Assembly (NCBI GenBank): GCA_905480545.1
Contig: CAJQQR010000038.1
Location: 1 to 64,000 of the forward strand
Length of the DNA: 64,000 bases
Direction: 5' to 3'
Source of the DNA: an uncultured Pirellulaceae bacterium
Lineage (GTDB): Bacteria > Planctomycetota > Planctomycetia > Pirellulales > Pirellulaceae
The translations under genes were made by a program, and so were the position numbers. The number at the start of each line of letters is the position of its first letter. Position 1 is the first letter of the stretch. This document shows, in pieces, positions 28,863 through 38,383 of the stretch. The notes beneath the pieces are model-generated. The model saw only the letters and a program-made list of their open reading frames with translations. It did not search any database and was not told where the DNA came from.

Positions 28863-30665
28863 CTATTTGGCTGATGCCGCTAGATCGTCAAGTGAGATCG
28901 CAGGGTGTTCGCCACTTTTCTCTTGACGTGTTTGAAGTGCAGGTACGCTTACTGAATCGTCCTCTCCATCAGCGAGTCTTGCGAGCGCCGGTTCCAATGT
29001 CTCAAGAAGGTCAGACATCAACATCAGCACGAGATAGATCGATTCATTTGACACCACACCGGAAACTTCCATCCGACCGTAAACGCGACCGTTAGCGGCA
29101 AGGGGTATTCGGGTTTGCCAAATATCCTCACTTTCGAATTTTTCGTTAGTCGACCAAACGGCGTGAAAACCTTCGTGCAACCACGGCAAGTTTAAGTCGA
29201 GTTTGATTTTATGAAAATCATGTCGTTCACCAAACTCAGTAATCGCTTCCCAGACCTTGTGCCATTCCTTGGAACCTTGCAACTGCACCGTCACAGATGA
29301 TGGTTCTGAAACGGCTTTGTCTATCTTGATAAACGAGCGTGAAAAACGAAATATCCGACTACACAACAAACGAAACTCTGCCCATCCAAAAACCTTGGCG
29401 GAGATCAAAAAGACGACAACGGTCGCAACACCGATAATCGCAAACGAGGGATCGCGATTGATGACCGTCAAAACGGCGCCGACAGCGGTAACCAAAGTCA
29501 AGCCTCCGACAAACAAAACCATTCCTCGGTTCGTCAGACCATGCCGCAACAGCGTATGGTGCAAATGCCCTCGGTCCGTCGAATAAATACTGCGACCTGT
29601 GGTTAGACGACGAGTAAAGGCAGTCGCTGAATCAAATATTGGAATGAACAACATGGCAAACGGCGCGATGCAAATATAAATCATCGCTTCTTTCAAGAAG
29701 CTTTGAACGGCAAGCGACGCCAGAACCAAGCCGATCAACATACTCCCAGCATCCCCGAAAAAGATCTTGGCGGGCGGAAAGTTAAAAACAAGGAACCCAA
29801 GAATGGCTCCAGCAAGACTAATTGCAATTGCGCCTTCCACATAATCACCGGTGTAAATCGCAATGATGGCGAGCGACGCGCTGATAATAAAGGTTGTCGT
29901 TCCCGCTAAGCCATCGGCACCATCGATCAAGTTGACTGAATTGATCGCACCGACGATCCAAAACACGGTGAAGGCCCCAGCCAACAACGCCAGTCCACGG
30001 TACAAGACCGTAATCGCTGGATAACTCCTGGCAACATTTGCTTTTAAAACTTTGCTTCGACGTGCAACTGCTTCGTTTTGCCTGTCAGCCTCCGAAACCC
30101 GAACTTCTCCGGCCTTCGTCTGACGTTCAATTTCCAACAACTTTGCATTGGCATCCGAATCAATGACTTCATGCAAAGCGGAGACCTGAGGTTGGCTCGT
30201 TCGAGTCCACGCATCGCGAAGGTCAAACGTCTTATCACTAACTCGGAAACTAAAGACCCAAGTGCCAGTTCCAATCACGATCAAGGAAACAAAAATTTGA
30301 CCCAACAGTTTCTGACGTCCTCGAATTCCAAATCGATCATCAATGACCCCGATCACGACAATTATCGTTGCAGCAACCAGCAAACCAACGACCTGAATCA
30401 CTTTGGATGACGTCAGTTGATTTCCAAAAATCTCATTTGGGAAAAATAGAAAGACGATGCTGCAGGCAATAACCATCCCCAAAAACACAGAAACACCACC
30501 GACCAACGGAACGGCATTCGAGTGAAATTTACGTCGCGCATCGGGAGCGTCGACCAAACCCACCAATCGAGCAATTGCGGAGGCAATCGGAACAATCGCT
30601 AAGACCGCCAAAAACGTTCCTGCGAATAAAGTGAAATATGGAATTAGTGCGCTTAGTTCAGGCAT
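28863..30665 (-). CDS. WecA/MraY-family undecaprenyl-phosphate sugar-1-phosphate transferase, enlarged
   Basis: This polytopic enzyme should transfer a sugar-1-phosphate from a UDP-sugar to undecaprenyl phosphate, starting O-antigen, capsule or wall polymer synthesis. Motifs are DAPDARRKFH (39-48), DD at 109-110, NLIDGADGL (245-253) with the catalytic aspartates, FFGDAGS (302-308) and the HLHHTLLR substrate loop (367-374). At 600 residues it is far longer than the usual 330-380. About 75 extra hydrophilic residues (about 141-217) split TM helices, and a soluble 170-residue C-terminal domain follows the last helix. It heads a minus-strand group with pdxH 266 bp downstream. Confidence 0.9.
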   Translation of the reverse strand: MPELSALIPYFTLFAGTFLAVLAIVPIASAIARLVGLVDAPDARRKFHSNAVPLVGGVSVFLGMVIACSIVFLFFPNEIFGNQLTSSKVIQVVGLLVAATIIVVIGVIDDRFGIRGRQKLLGQIFVSLIVIGTGTWVFSFRVSDKTFDLRDAWTRTSQPQVSALHEVIDSDANAKLLEIERQTKAGEVRVSEADRQNEAVARRSKVLKANVARSYPAITVLYRGLALLAGAFTVFWIVGAINSVNLIDGADGLAGTTTFIISASLAIIAIYTGDYVEGAIAISLAGAILGFLVFNFPPAKIFFGDAGSMLIGLVLASLAVQSFLKEAMIYICIAPFAMLFIPIFDSATAFTRRLTTGRSIYSTDRGHLHHTLLRHGLTNRGMVLFVGGLTLVTAVGAVLTVINRDPSFAIIGVATVVVFLISAKVFGWAEFRLLCSRIFRFSRSFIKIDKAVSEPSSVTVQLQGSKEWHKVWEAITEFGERHDFHKIKLDLNLPWLHEGFHAVWSTNEKFESEDIWQTRIPLAANGRVYGRMEVSGVVSNESIYLVLMLMSDLLETLEPALARLADGEDDSVSVPALQTRQEKSGEHPAISLDDLAASAK

Positions 30666-30958
30666 GATATCGTTACAAGAAATTCTAAATGTATGTACGC
30701 AACGTAAATGACCAGCTAGTCACTGGTCCACCATGACGTTTCGCAAGAAACAATGAGACAACATGGAAACTTAGACGTAGTTTAGTTTTCCGTTTATGGA
30801 GTTCTAAGGATAAATCAGTCGACGTCAACCAAAAACCAGCAAAAAGAAATGGATGCAGGTGAAACAATGGGATTGGCGCGGTTTGCAACCAAAGCAATCA
30901 TACGACGATTGAAAAAAATGAGCTGAAATAGATCCGGGTTCGTAAGGCAGTACCGATT
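30666..30958. other. Intergenic region between divergent genes
   Basis: A 293-bp promoter region between the WecA-like and deoxyhypusine-synthase-like genes. I see nothing further in it. Confidence 0.4.
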
Positions 30959-31921
30959 TTGTCAATCAAAGCATTCATGAATCATCACTTCCGTCACTTC
31001 AATGCGAGAGAAACATTGGCAGCGGCGAAATCCTACGAACAATTCGTTGATAACGGCGGCAAAATACTCCTTGCAATGGCCGGGGCAATGAGCACGGCTG
31101 AAATCGGCCTATCACTCGGTGAGATGATCCGGAAAGAAAAAGTGCATGCCATTTCGTGTACTGCCGCAAATTTGGAAGAGGACATCTTCAACGCAACGGC
31201 TCACAACGATTACCGTTTGGCGACCAACTACCGTGACCTTTCTCCCGCGGCTGAAATGGACTTGCGAAACGCGGGGATGAACCGAGTCACCGATACCTGC
31301 ATACCGGAGACCGCAATCCGACACATCGAGCGTGTTTTCATCGACATTTGCAAAGAAAATTCGGAGTCGGGTAAATCATGGTTTCCATACCAAGTTTATT
31401 ACGAAGCATTTGAAAGAAATTTGCTGCAGCCGCATTTCCAAATTCCGATCGAGGATTCCTGGGTTTACGCAGCTTGGCAAAAGAATTTGCAGATTTTCAC
31501 GCCGGGCTTCGAAGATTGCACACTCGGCAACATCTTCGCGGCCAGAGTCATCGACGGCACCCTTCCCAACCACCAAAGCTTGCGAAACGGGACCGAACAG
31601 ATGGAGTCAGTGGTCAATTGGTATTTGGCAACGGATGCCAACAGTCCCATTGGTTTTTTCCAAATTGGTGGTGGAATTGCGGGTGATTTCGCGATTTGCA
31701 GTGTGCCGCTGATATTGCAAGATTTGGAAAAAGAATGCAGGTATTGGCGCTATTTTGCCCAAATCAGTGACTCTACTACATCATATGGCTCCTATTCGGG
31801 AGCGGTGCCCAACGAAAAAATTACCTGGCATAAACTGGACGAAACTTCGGAAACTTTTATGATCAATTCAGACGCTTCCATCATCGCACCACTCATCTTT
31901 CAATATATTCTCGAAGAATAA
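30959..31921 (+). CDS. Deoxyhypusine synthase family protein
   Basis: The 320-residue product belongs to the deoxyhypusine synthase (DHS) superfamily, NAD-dependent enzymes that transfer the aminobutyl group of spermidine. Family marks are AGAMSTAEIGLSLGEMIR, the GGGIAGDFAI nucleotide-binding segment (238-247) and DSTTSYGSYSGAVPNEKITWHK. In the last, YGSYSGA aligns with the eukaryotic GSDSGA and K292 aligns with the lysine that forms the enzyme intermediate. Bacteria lack eIF5A, so the acceptor is not the canonical one; homospermidine synthesis or another polyamine reaction is likely. TTG 30959 is preferred because an AAGG lies upstream and conservation begins at once; ATG 30977 is the alternative. 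Confidence 0.85.
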   Translation: MSIKAFMNHHFRHFNARETLAAAKSYEQFVDNGGKILLAMAGAMSTAEIGLSLGEMIRKEKVHAISCTAANLEEDIFNATAHNDYRLATNYRDLSPAAEMDLRNAGMNRVTDTCIPETAIRHIERVFIDICKENSESGKSWFPYQVYYEAFERNLLQPHFQIPIEDSWVYAAWQKNLQIFTPGFEDCTLGNIFAARVIDGTLPNHQSLRNGTEQMESVVNWYLATDANSPIGFFQIGGGIAGDFAICSVPLILQDLEKECRYWRYFAQISDSTTSYGSYSGAVPNEKITWHKLDETSETFMINSDASIIAPLIFQYILEE

Positions 31922-32029
31922 CGGGCTGACAGCCGCAACCAGTAAGTACTTGCCATATAATGGGTTGCGTCGTTTCGAATATCGAAATGAGTACAAAACG
32001 TTCTTCTCTTCGTTCCTTATACGAGGAAC

Positions 32030-32566
32030 ATGGAAAAATCATCCACCTCTACGAATACCGATAACGATCCTCGAATTCTGGTCGAAAAATTTCAGGCTGG
32101 AATTTGGAGGTATCTACGCACACTTGGATGTGAATCCTCGCTTGCGGATGATTTGGTTCAAGACACCTTCGTTACTGTTTTGCAGAAACCATTTGAGCAT
32201 TACAGCGATGCGGCGTCCGCGTCTTACCTTCGAAAAGTTGCCTTAAATCTGTTTATCAGTTTCAAGCGTCGCGAAGGCAAAGTTGTTGCAACCGAAAACA
32301 TCGAAGCGATCAGCGACGCCTGGCAAGATTGGGTTGTTGACGATTCAGGTGACGAGTTGGTTTCCAGTTTAAACGATTGTTTGCAGGAACTGACTGAAAG
32401 AGCTCGGTGGGCGTTACGGATGCGTTTCCATGACAAGATGTCGCGAGCCGAAATTGCTGAAAACCTCAACATCACCGAACATGGTGCAAAGAACTTGATG
32501 CAACGTGCAAAGAAACAATTGCGTGATTGCCTCGAGACAAAGAAACAAAATGACCAACAATCCTAA
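32030..32566 (+). CDS. ECF-type RNA polymerase sigma factor
   Basis: The 178-residue protein has sigma region 2 (SLADDLVQDTFVTVLQKP, core-binding and -10 recognition) and region 4 (LTERARWALRMRFHDKMSRAEIAENLNITEHGAKNLMQRAKKQL in overlapping pieces), the helix-turn-helix for -35 recognition. No region 1 or 3 is present, which is the ECF pattern. The last 17 bases overlap the following gene, a membrane-anchored DUF1549 protein that is probably its anti-sigma partner, so the two are translationally coupled. Target genes unknown. Confidence 0.92.
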   Translation: MEKSSTSTNTDNDPRILVEKFQAGIWRYLRTLGCESSLADDLVQDTFVTVLQKPFEHYSDAASASYLRKVALNLFISFKRREGKVVATENIEAISDAWQDWVVDDSGDELVSSLNDCLQELTERARWALRMRFHDKMSRAEIAENLNITEHGAKNLMQRAKKQLRDCLETKKQNDQQS

Positions 32567-34721
32567 AAAACGAATCCTCGATGCTTTTCTTCGTGAGGTC
32601 TATGGCAACAAAACGCCACCAGATCAAACGGAGGAAATCCTGCGTCGATTGGAAGAAGCAGATCAGTCATTTGCATCGGATTCGAAAATCGGAGTCCAAC
32701 TCGAACAGGACATCCTGGATTTCGAAAATGACTCTAGCGAATTTCCGATTGTTAAAACCGAAAACCATCCTCAGAAATCGATGCGAACGCTCAACTGGAT
32801 TTCGGTTGCTGCCACTTTACTGTTTTGCGTCGGTTTGACTCTAGCAATTATTGCTATGGCAAAACGGCCGCGAGCCAACCCAGGCGGAAACGACAACGTC
32901 GCGAAAAACGTGATCGAAAATGATGATGCAAATCAAGCGAGTAAGGGCAATCAGCCCTTGGACGTGGATGCTGGATCACCAGGTTCCGTTGCTCCAACCA
33001 ATTCACTAGCTTCGGATTCGAAACAACCCAACTCCAACAAGACACAATCGCAACTCACCAACACAAATCCAGCCAAACGCTCGCCTCCATCAGCCCGAAT
33101 ACCAATCGAAGACATTCCGTCGTTTGCAGACAATGTGCGTCGCGCCGACTTTGCTTCCATCAAAAGCACGATCGACGAAAGCATGATGAACAACTGGCAT
33201 GTGAATGTCATTGCAACGCCAGAATTGGTTTCGCCTGAAAATTGGATGACGCGAATGTTCGAGAAGACATTAGGGCGTCAACCTTCGACAGCCGACTTCC
33301 AACGATTTGAAACCTACCTGTCCGATGGCGGCAGTCGCAAACAAATTGCCGAGACTTTGGCAAACGGCGAAGAATTCGACCGTGAATTTTCCCATTTTTG
33401 GGCGGAAAAATTCCTTGCTTTGATGACGCTAAAATCGCCAAGCTCTGCCGAAGCAGAACGACGAGAAGAATTGCGACAACATTTGCGGGAATCGTTTCTA
33501 GACGATACACCCGTGGATCAAGTTGTAGCGGAATTACTTTCGGCAACTGGCTCAAGCGATCCCAGTTCACCTGAATTTGACTCTGCTATTTCCTATTGGG
33601 CATTGCTTGGTCCTGACGCCAATAACGCCACAAAGCAAATCAGCAGGTCTTTACTTGGAACCGAGGTGAGATGCGCTCAATGCCACACGGATTCTTATTT
33701 TTCTCAAGACCAAACGGACTTCTTGGGTTTAACCGCCTTTGTTAAAGGTGTGCGGGTGTTCAAGTCATCGGAACACACGATCGTTTCTGAGGCCGAGACC
33801 AAAAGAAAAAACCCAGGTCTATTTTATGAGGACGACAAAGGTGTCGCGGTTTATGCACCGCCAAAAATTGCTGGGCTAGAACGTCGACTCAATCAAAAAG
33901 ATTCGCGGGCCGGTTTGGCGAAAGCGATTGTGACCTCTGATCGATTCGCGATGGCGATGGTGAATTGGGTTTGGAAAGAAATCTATGGATACGGGCTGGT
34001 CCGAGATGGCCAGATTGGCATTGAATCAAACTCTCCTCATCATCAATTGTTGGAAGAACTTGCAAGACAATTCGTCGCAAGCGATTTCAATTTCCGTTCG
34101 GTTGTGAAGTGGGCGGTCATGGCCGATTCTTTTTCCGCGACAACGAAACCCTCAGTGGACACTTTGGCAAAAGACATCCCCAAATACGGTGGAGTTCCAT
34201 TTTTCAGCTACGCTTACGATCGAATTGAATACGATCCACAAGTTGCTTTAAAAAGGCTGGTCGCCGCTTACAAAGACACCAAGGGATTGACGCTCGCCAC
34301 GCGGATTGAACTGGCGGCAAAGGAATCTCGCATGGAGATTCCGGTTCGCGGGAATCCGAACGATCCGGAATTGAAGGACATTGAATTTCAAGGCTTAAAA
34401 GACAAACCGAATGAATTCGATTTCTCAGACGAAAATGCTCCTGATTTTGCCAAAGGCTGGGGTACCGAGTCACGCATGGCCTCAACACTCGACGCAATAG
34501 CCCAGTCGCAGAAACTGACGTTCGATGAAAAATTAGAGCACCTTTATCTTTTCGCACTTGATCAAAAACCGCGGCGAAATGACATCAAACGGGCGATCGA
34601 AATTCGTGACTTACAGGCGAATCGTTACAAGGGAGACTCAACCACAAACCCCGTAAATCGCCAGAACCTGATTGAAACGAAAGTCTTACAGGACATTTGG
34701 TGGGCAATTTTTCCGCGTTAG
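32550..34721 (+). CDS. Membrane-anchored DUF1549/DUF1553-like protein, probable anti-sigma factor
   Basis: From ATG 32550 the product is about 723 residues. Residues 1-80 are cytoplasmic and acidic/helical (TPPDQTEEILRRLEEADQ). A single TM helix lies at about 82-104 (LNWISVAATLLFCVGLTLAIIAM), followed by an Asn/Ser/Pro-rich linker to about 185. The outer part is DUF1549-like with a CxxCH (C375, C378, H379) and DUF1553-like segments (SDRFAMAMVNWVWKEIYGYG). The position overlapping an ECF sigma gene and the one-pass topology suggest that the cytoplasmic part binds the sigma factor while the cytochrome-like part senses the cell exterior. This role is inferred. Confidence 0.8.
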   Translation: MTNNPKKRILDAFLREVYGNKTPPDQTEEILRRLEEADQSFASDSKIGVQLEQDILDFENDSSEFPIVKTENHPQKSMRTLNWISVAATLLFCVGLTLAIIAMAKRPRANPGGNDNVAKNVIENDDANQASKGNQPLDVDAGSPGSVAPTNSLASDSKQPNSNKTQSQLTNTNPAKRSPPSARIPIEDIPSFADNVRRADFASIKSTIDESMMNNWHVNVIATPELVSPENWMTRMFEKTLGRQPSTADFQRFETYLSDGGSRKQIAETLANGEEFDREFSHFWAEKFLALMTLKSPSSAEAERREELRQHLRESFLDDTPVDQVVAELLSATGSSDPSSPEFDSAISYWALLGPDANNATKQISRSLLGTEVRCAQCHTDSYFSQDQTDFLGLTAFVKGVRVFKSSEHTIVSEAETKRKNPGLFYEDDKGVAVYAPPKIAGLERRLNQKDSRAGLAKAIVTSDRFAMAMVNWVWKEIYGYGLVRDGQIGIESNSPHHQLLEELARQFVASDFNFRSVVKWAVMADSFSATTKPSVDTLAKDIPKYGGVPFFSYAYDRIEYDPQVALKRLVAAYKDTKGLTLATRIELAAKESRMEIPVRGNPNDPELKDIEFQGLKDKPNEFDFSDENAPDFAKGWGTESRMASTLDAIAQSQKLTFDEKLEHLYLFALDQKPRRNDIKRAIEIRDLQANRYKGDSTTNPVNRQNLIETKVLQDIWWAIFPR

Positions 34722-34994
34722 GCCGGCTCAATTCATGCCAAATAAAGAAACGACACCACGGCTGAATCGACGTTTTTTGCTTGTTGTTTCTCATTCGCTG
34801 TCATTACAGAAACACTTTCTTGACCCTCATTGCCTTCTCGCCAGTTACCTTACGGAATTTGGCAACAAACGGTAGCATAATTTGCTTGACCTGGAATACG
34901 GTTTTCGAACGGCATCTTTGGTCGTCTGAGTCAATTTCCAGAACCTCGATTACCAAGCAAACAAATTTCTAGCGACGAAGCGATTGGAATAGTG

Positions 34995-35816
34995 ATGAAA
35001 CCCAAAGCATTGATTGTGCGGGCGCCAGGGACAAACTGCGATGAAGAGACCAAGTACGCATTTGATCTTGCTGGAGCGGATGCCGAAGTCTTTCATATCA
35101 ATCGCCTGTTAGAAAATCCTGAAATCGGCAAGCAATTTCAGATCCTTTGCATTCCAGGCGGCTTCAGCTACGGCGACGACATCGCCGCCGGCCGGATCTT
35201 TGCAAACCAATTTCGACTTTATCTGAAGGACTTGATTTACGACTTCAAAACCAATAACAAATTGGTACTTGGTATTTGCAATGGCTTTCAAGTCTTAATC
35301 AAATCGGGCGCACTGTTCGAGTCTGAAGAGCAGGAGGCAACCCTAACCTGGAATGAGAGTGGAAAATATGATGACCGCTGGGTTGATCTTGAGACGGCAA
35401 ATGAGAATTGTGTTTTCCTAAAAGGGTCCGATCGTCTGTATTTGCCGGTTGCCCATGCGGAAGGTAAATTCGTGCCACAAAATGACGCGACACTTGCAAA
35501 CCTTGAGAACGCTGGGCAACTGCCGCTTCGTTACGCTGCCGGAATTCCGGCAGGCCTCCCTAACGAAACGCATTCAGAGAACGCAAGCGATGCATCAGCA
35601 ATCTCGGCCCAATTGTCGTTCCCTTGTAACCCGAATGGATCAACTGCCAATGTCGCTGGACTATGCGATCCTTCGGGTCGGTTGTTTGGCCTGATGCCTC
35701 ATCCTGAGCGATTTATCGATCGCACCCAGCATCCTCATTGGACTCGTAAAAGAGATCTCAAGGTGGGAGATGGATTGGCAATTTTCACCAATGCCGTTGA
35801 CTATTTGAAGTCCTAA
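34995..35816 (+). CDS. purQ: Phosphoribosylformylglycinamidine synthase, glutaminase subunit
   Basis: PurQ releases ammonia from glutamine for the PurL-catalysed fourth step of purine synthesis. The 273 residues show the class I glutamine amidotransferase plan: RAPGTNCDEET at the N-terminus, GGFSYGDDIAAGRIFA, the nucleophile elbow GICNGFQ (C95), and the HPER His-Glu pair (LMPHPERF) near the C-terminus. It is longer than the common 220-230 residue form, mainly through extra residues before the final motif. GTG 34992 directly precedes the chosen ATG 34995, and a GGAA lies about six bases upstream. No other pur gene of the FGAM complex is adjacent. Confidence 0.95.
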   Translation: MKPKALIVRAPGTNCDEETKYAFDLAGADAEVFHINRLLENPEIGKQFQILCIPGGFSYGDDIAAGRIFANQFRLYLKDLIYDFKTNNKLVLGICNGFQVLIKSGALFESEEQEATLTWNESGKYDDRWVDLETANENCVFLKGSDRLYLPVAHAEGKFVPQNDATLANLENAGQLPLRYAAGIPAGLPNETHSENASDASAISAQLSFPCNPNGSTANVAGLCDPSGRLFGLMPHPERFIDRTQHPHWTRKRDLKVGDGLAIFTNAVDYLKS

Positions 35817-35943
35817 CGCCCCCGATAATCCGCGACGAATCCCAGCCTTTGAGGTACCTTCCGAAAAAAACGTTTAAAAAAACCTTGCTTGGCTGTTGTC
35901 TAAAATACCCTCAGCAAAATCCTTTTCGAGAGAAGCAACATTA

Positions 35944-36756
35944 ATGACTGACGCTGCTCCCATGTCCAGTGACGACGCTGCTGGTGAACACGACTCAATT
36001 GAAGATTCATCCGCACCGTGGCAACCGTTGCCGACCACCGAAAGACGAGTCTTCGGTGTTCTGGTAGAAAAAGCCAAAACGACGCCCGATGCTTACCCGC
36101 TAACACTCAACGCGATTACGACTGGCTCAAATCAAAAAAGCAATCGCAGCCCATTGATGAACCTCGAACCCATCGAGGCAGAGAACGCGTTGGAGAATCT
36201 CCGGCGGCTTGGTGCCGTTTCAGAAGTTCATGGCAGCGGACGCATGGCAAAATATCGCCATCGAGTCTACGAGTGGTTAGGCGTCAACAAGGTAGAAGCT
36301 GCAGTGATGACTGAGCTTTTGCTACGTGGTGAGCAAACACTCGGCGAGCTCCGTGGCCGGGCGGCACGAATGGAACCGATTGCTGATGTCGGTACTTTAA
36401 AACCGATTCTCAAGGGCCTGCAGGCGAAGGGTCTTGTCCAAGCTCTCACGCCGGAAGGACGCGGGCAAATCGTGACACACTGTCTGTACCTTCCGGAACA
36501 GCAAGAGAAACTTGAAAGAACACACAGTGGTGGTGGCGGCGCGATTGGTGTAGGCTCCGCATCAGAGCACGTTGATTACGCAAGGCCCGCGATAACAACG
36601 TCACTCCCAAGAGCTCCCCAAACGGAGCCTTCTGCAACTTCATCAACGATGGGTCAAGAAGATATCGATGCCCTGCAGGCCGAAATCGAGGACCTCAAAG
36701 AAACCGTTTCCGATTTGGAAAAGCGATTAGAATCCTTAGAGCAATTGATTCAGTGA
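35944..36756 (+). CDS. YceH-family (DUF480) protein
   Basis: The 270-residue product contains the two tandem winged-helix domains of DUF480. The first is TERRVFGVLVEKAKTTPDAYPLTLNAITTGSNQKSNRSP in adjoining pieces (about 37-75), and the second is around AAVMTELLLRGEQTLGELRGRAARM (about 118-145). An N-terminal acidic tail precedes them. A C-terminal Pro/Thr linker leads to a coiled coil (DALQAEIEDLKETVSDLEKR) that may drive oligomerisation. The family is widespread but without an established role; the winged helices suggest DNA binding. ATG 35944 is chosen over 35896 because the conserved domain lies well inside either. Confidence 0.88.
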   Translation: MTDAAPMSSDDAAGEHDSIEDSSAPWQPLPTTERRVFGVLVEKAKTTPDAYPLTLNAITTGSNQKSNRSPLMNLEPIEAENALENLRRLGAVSEVHGSGRMAKYRHRVYEWLGVNKVEAAVMTELLLRGEQTLGELRGRAARMEPIADVGTLKPILKGLQAKGLVQALTPEGRGQIVTHCLYLPEQQEKLERTHSGGGGAIGVGSASEHVDYARPAITTSLPRAPQTEPSATSSTMGQEDIDALQAEIEDLKETVSDLEKRLESLEQLIQ

Positions 36757-36788
36757 CCTTTTCAATCCAGTAAACAATCTTCATCACC

Positions 36789-37565
36789 ATGAGCGATTCC
36801 AGCGGCTTAAAAGGAAACTTTCCTCAGCAGAATTTCGCAACGACCCACTGGAGCATGGTCTTGGCGGCCGGCGATCACTCGTCCAGCATTTCCAAGTCCG
36901 CGCTTGAAAAACTCTGTGAGTCTTATTGGTACCCGCTTTATTCATTTGTACGAAGAAAAGGCTTCGATGCAAATGGAGCTGCAGATGTAACGCAGGGATT
37001 TTTCGCAAGCTTGATCGAACGCAATGATTTCGAGACGATACGAAAAGAAAAAGGAAGGTTCCGCTCGTTTCTTTTGGCCGCGATTCGGAATTTTATCGCA
37101 AATAAAATGGACCACGAAAATGCAGCAAAGCGTGGCGGAAACGTCACGACCTTTTCGATTGACGCCAACTCGGCGGAAAGCAAATATGAAAATGAACGAA
37201 GTCAATTCGAACCCAGTCATGATGTTACGCCGGAAACTTCATTCGAAAGAACGTGGGCAATTGCCCTGATCGAAAACGTACACCAACAGCTGCGAGCAGA
37301 ATTCGTGAAGAACGGGCGCGAAGAGCTTTTTGACAATCTTCAAGTTTTTCTGACCGGCTCAAATCAGGTCAATGCGCCAACCTACCGTGAGCTTGCCGCT
37401 GAATTTGAAATCTCCGAATCTGCCATCAAGGTCAATGTGCATCGAATGCGGCAGCAATTCCGCGAACTGCTTCGGGCGGAAATCGCTCATACCGTGCCGT
37501 CGGAAAAAGAAATCGATGACGAATTAAATTCGCTTTTTGTGACGCTTCAAGGAAACCCAAAGTAG
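36789..37565 (+). CDS. Sigma-70-family factor, planctomycete long ECF type
   Basis: A 258-residue sigma factor. Region 2 is unusual in starting with FATTHWSMVLAAG and LEKLCESYWYPLYSFVRRKG, followed by NGAADVTQGFFASLIER and GRFRSFLLAAIRNF. Region 4 appears near the end (PTYRELAAEFEISESAIKVNVHRMRQQFRELL). This signature is shared by the large planctomycete sigma factors that are often next to Ser/Thr protein kinase genes. Here no kinase or anti-sigma gene is adjacent. It begins 32 bp after the YceH gene and might be co-transcribed with it. Confidence 0.9.
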   Translation: MSDSSGLKGNFPQQNFATTHWSMVLAAGDHSSSISKSALEKLCESYWYPLYSFVRRKGFDANGAADVTQGFFASLIERNDFETIRKEKGRFRSFLLAAIRNFIANKMDHENAAKRGGNVTTFSIDANSAESKYENERSQFEPSHDVTPETSFERTWAIALIENVHQQLRAEFVKNGREELFDNLQVFLTGSNQVNAPTYRELAAEFEISESAIKVNVHRMRQQFRELLRAEIAHTVPSEKEIDDELNSLFVTLQGNPK

Positions 37566-37647
37566 TAACAAAAAGTTAAACGGAACCAGCGGTATCGCTT
37601 AAATTCTTGCCTTTACGTTCTTTCATCTTCGAAACGCGACGCCATCA

Positions 37648-37926
37648 CTATTCGAAATAGGACCGTTTCCTGCCACAGCATTTGCAACGAATTTTCCGAA
37701 AAAGAAAATACATTCCAAGCGTTAGTATCGCGTAAAGCGAAATCAAAAACAGATTTCGGTTTACAGGCACGTGGTAATCCTCTCGCCAGCAACTACCGCA
37801 GAACTTCTTGCCCTTGCTGTTCTTCTTGCCCTTGCTGTTCTTCTTCTGTTTTCGAACGCTTGCTTCATGGGATTGCGGCGCAGTGGTATCGTCCAAAATA
37901 AGCGTCATCGCTCGATAAGAAGACAT
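37648..37926 (-). CDS. Small zinc-ribbon membrane protein
   Basis: A 92-residue predicted protein that I cannot place in a family. A basic Lys/Ser/Gly segment (KNSKGK twice, from an exact 18-bp tandem duplication at 37805-37840) precedes the first cysteine pair FCGSCWRED. A TM helix follows (NRNLFLISLYAILTLGMYFLF), then a second cysteine cluster, RCKCCGRKR. The two CxxC pairs on either side of one helix could bind zinc if the chain folds back, or could sit on opposite sides of the membrane. The gene ends 82 bp from the convergent sigma-factor gene. Coding status is likely but not certain. Confidence 0.55.
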   Translation of the reverse strand: MSSYRAMTLILDDTTAPQSHEASVRKQKKNSKGKKNSKGKKFCGSCWREDYHVPVNRNLFLISLYAILTLGMYFLFRKIRCKCCGRKRSYFE

Positions 37927-38383
37927 AGGGTCGGAAATTTACAGTGTGCAGCGGATGAGAGAAGAGGGGCAGAACTCCGTCGCAACTCTAGTATGTTTTT
38001 TTTCGGGAGAATGTCAATCAAATTTCTGACGCTGCATGAATAGTAAAAATAATGTCAAAACCGCCGCTTTTCAAAGTTGGGACGCTTTACCGGCAACCAA
38101 CCACTTACTGAAAACCTCTGAACAATGTCGATCGGAGCGATTGGCGGATGTACCCAATTCCAAATCTTAAACTTTCCTTAACAGTTTTTTAAAAAACGGT
38201 GGATAACGTGTTTGACATTATCTTGACGTCGTGCGTTTCGAAATTTGCGCAGCACAGTCCACGGTGCGTTTGAACTCAAAAATTGAGTCGAAGAGGCCAA
38301 GCCTGCGGACCTGAAGGTGCTTGAAATGGCTCAATCATTTTAGCCATTGGTTTCGTACCGTTTTGTAAGTAATTGAGGAAAAT
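37927..38383. other. Intergenic region upstream of the PilM-like gene
   Basis: A 457-bp spacer between divergent genes. It is AT-rich around 38165-38205 and includes the self-complementary GTTTTTTAAAAAAC. The only other clear signal is GAGGAA at 38375-38380, the ribosome-binding site for the TTG start at 38384. Confidence 0.45.
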
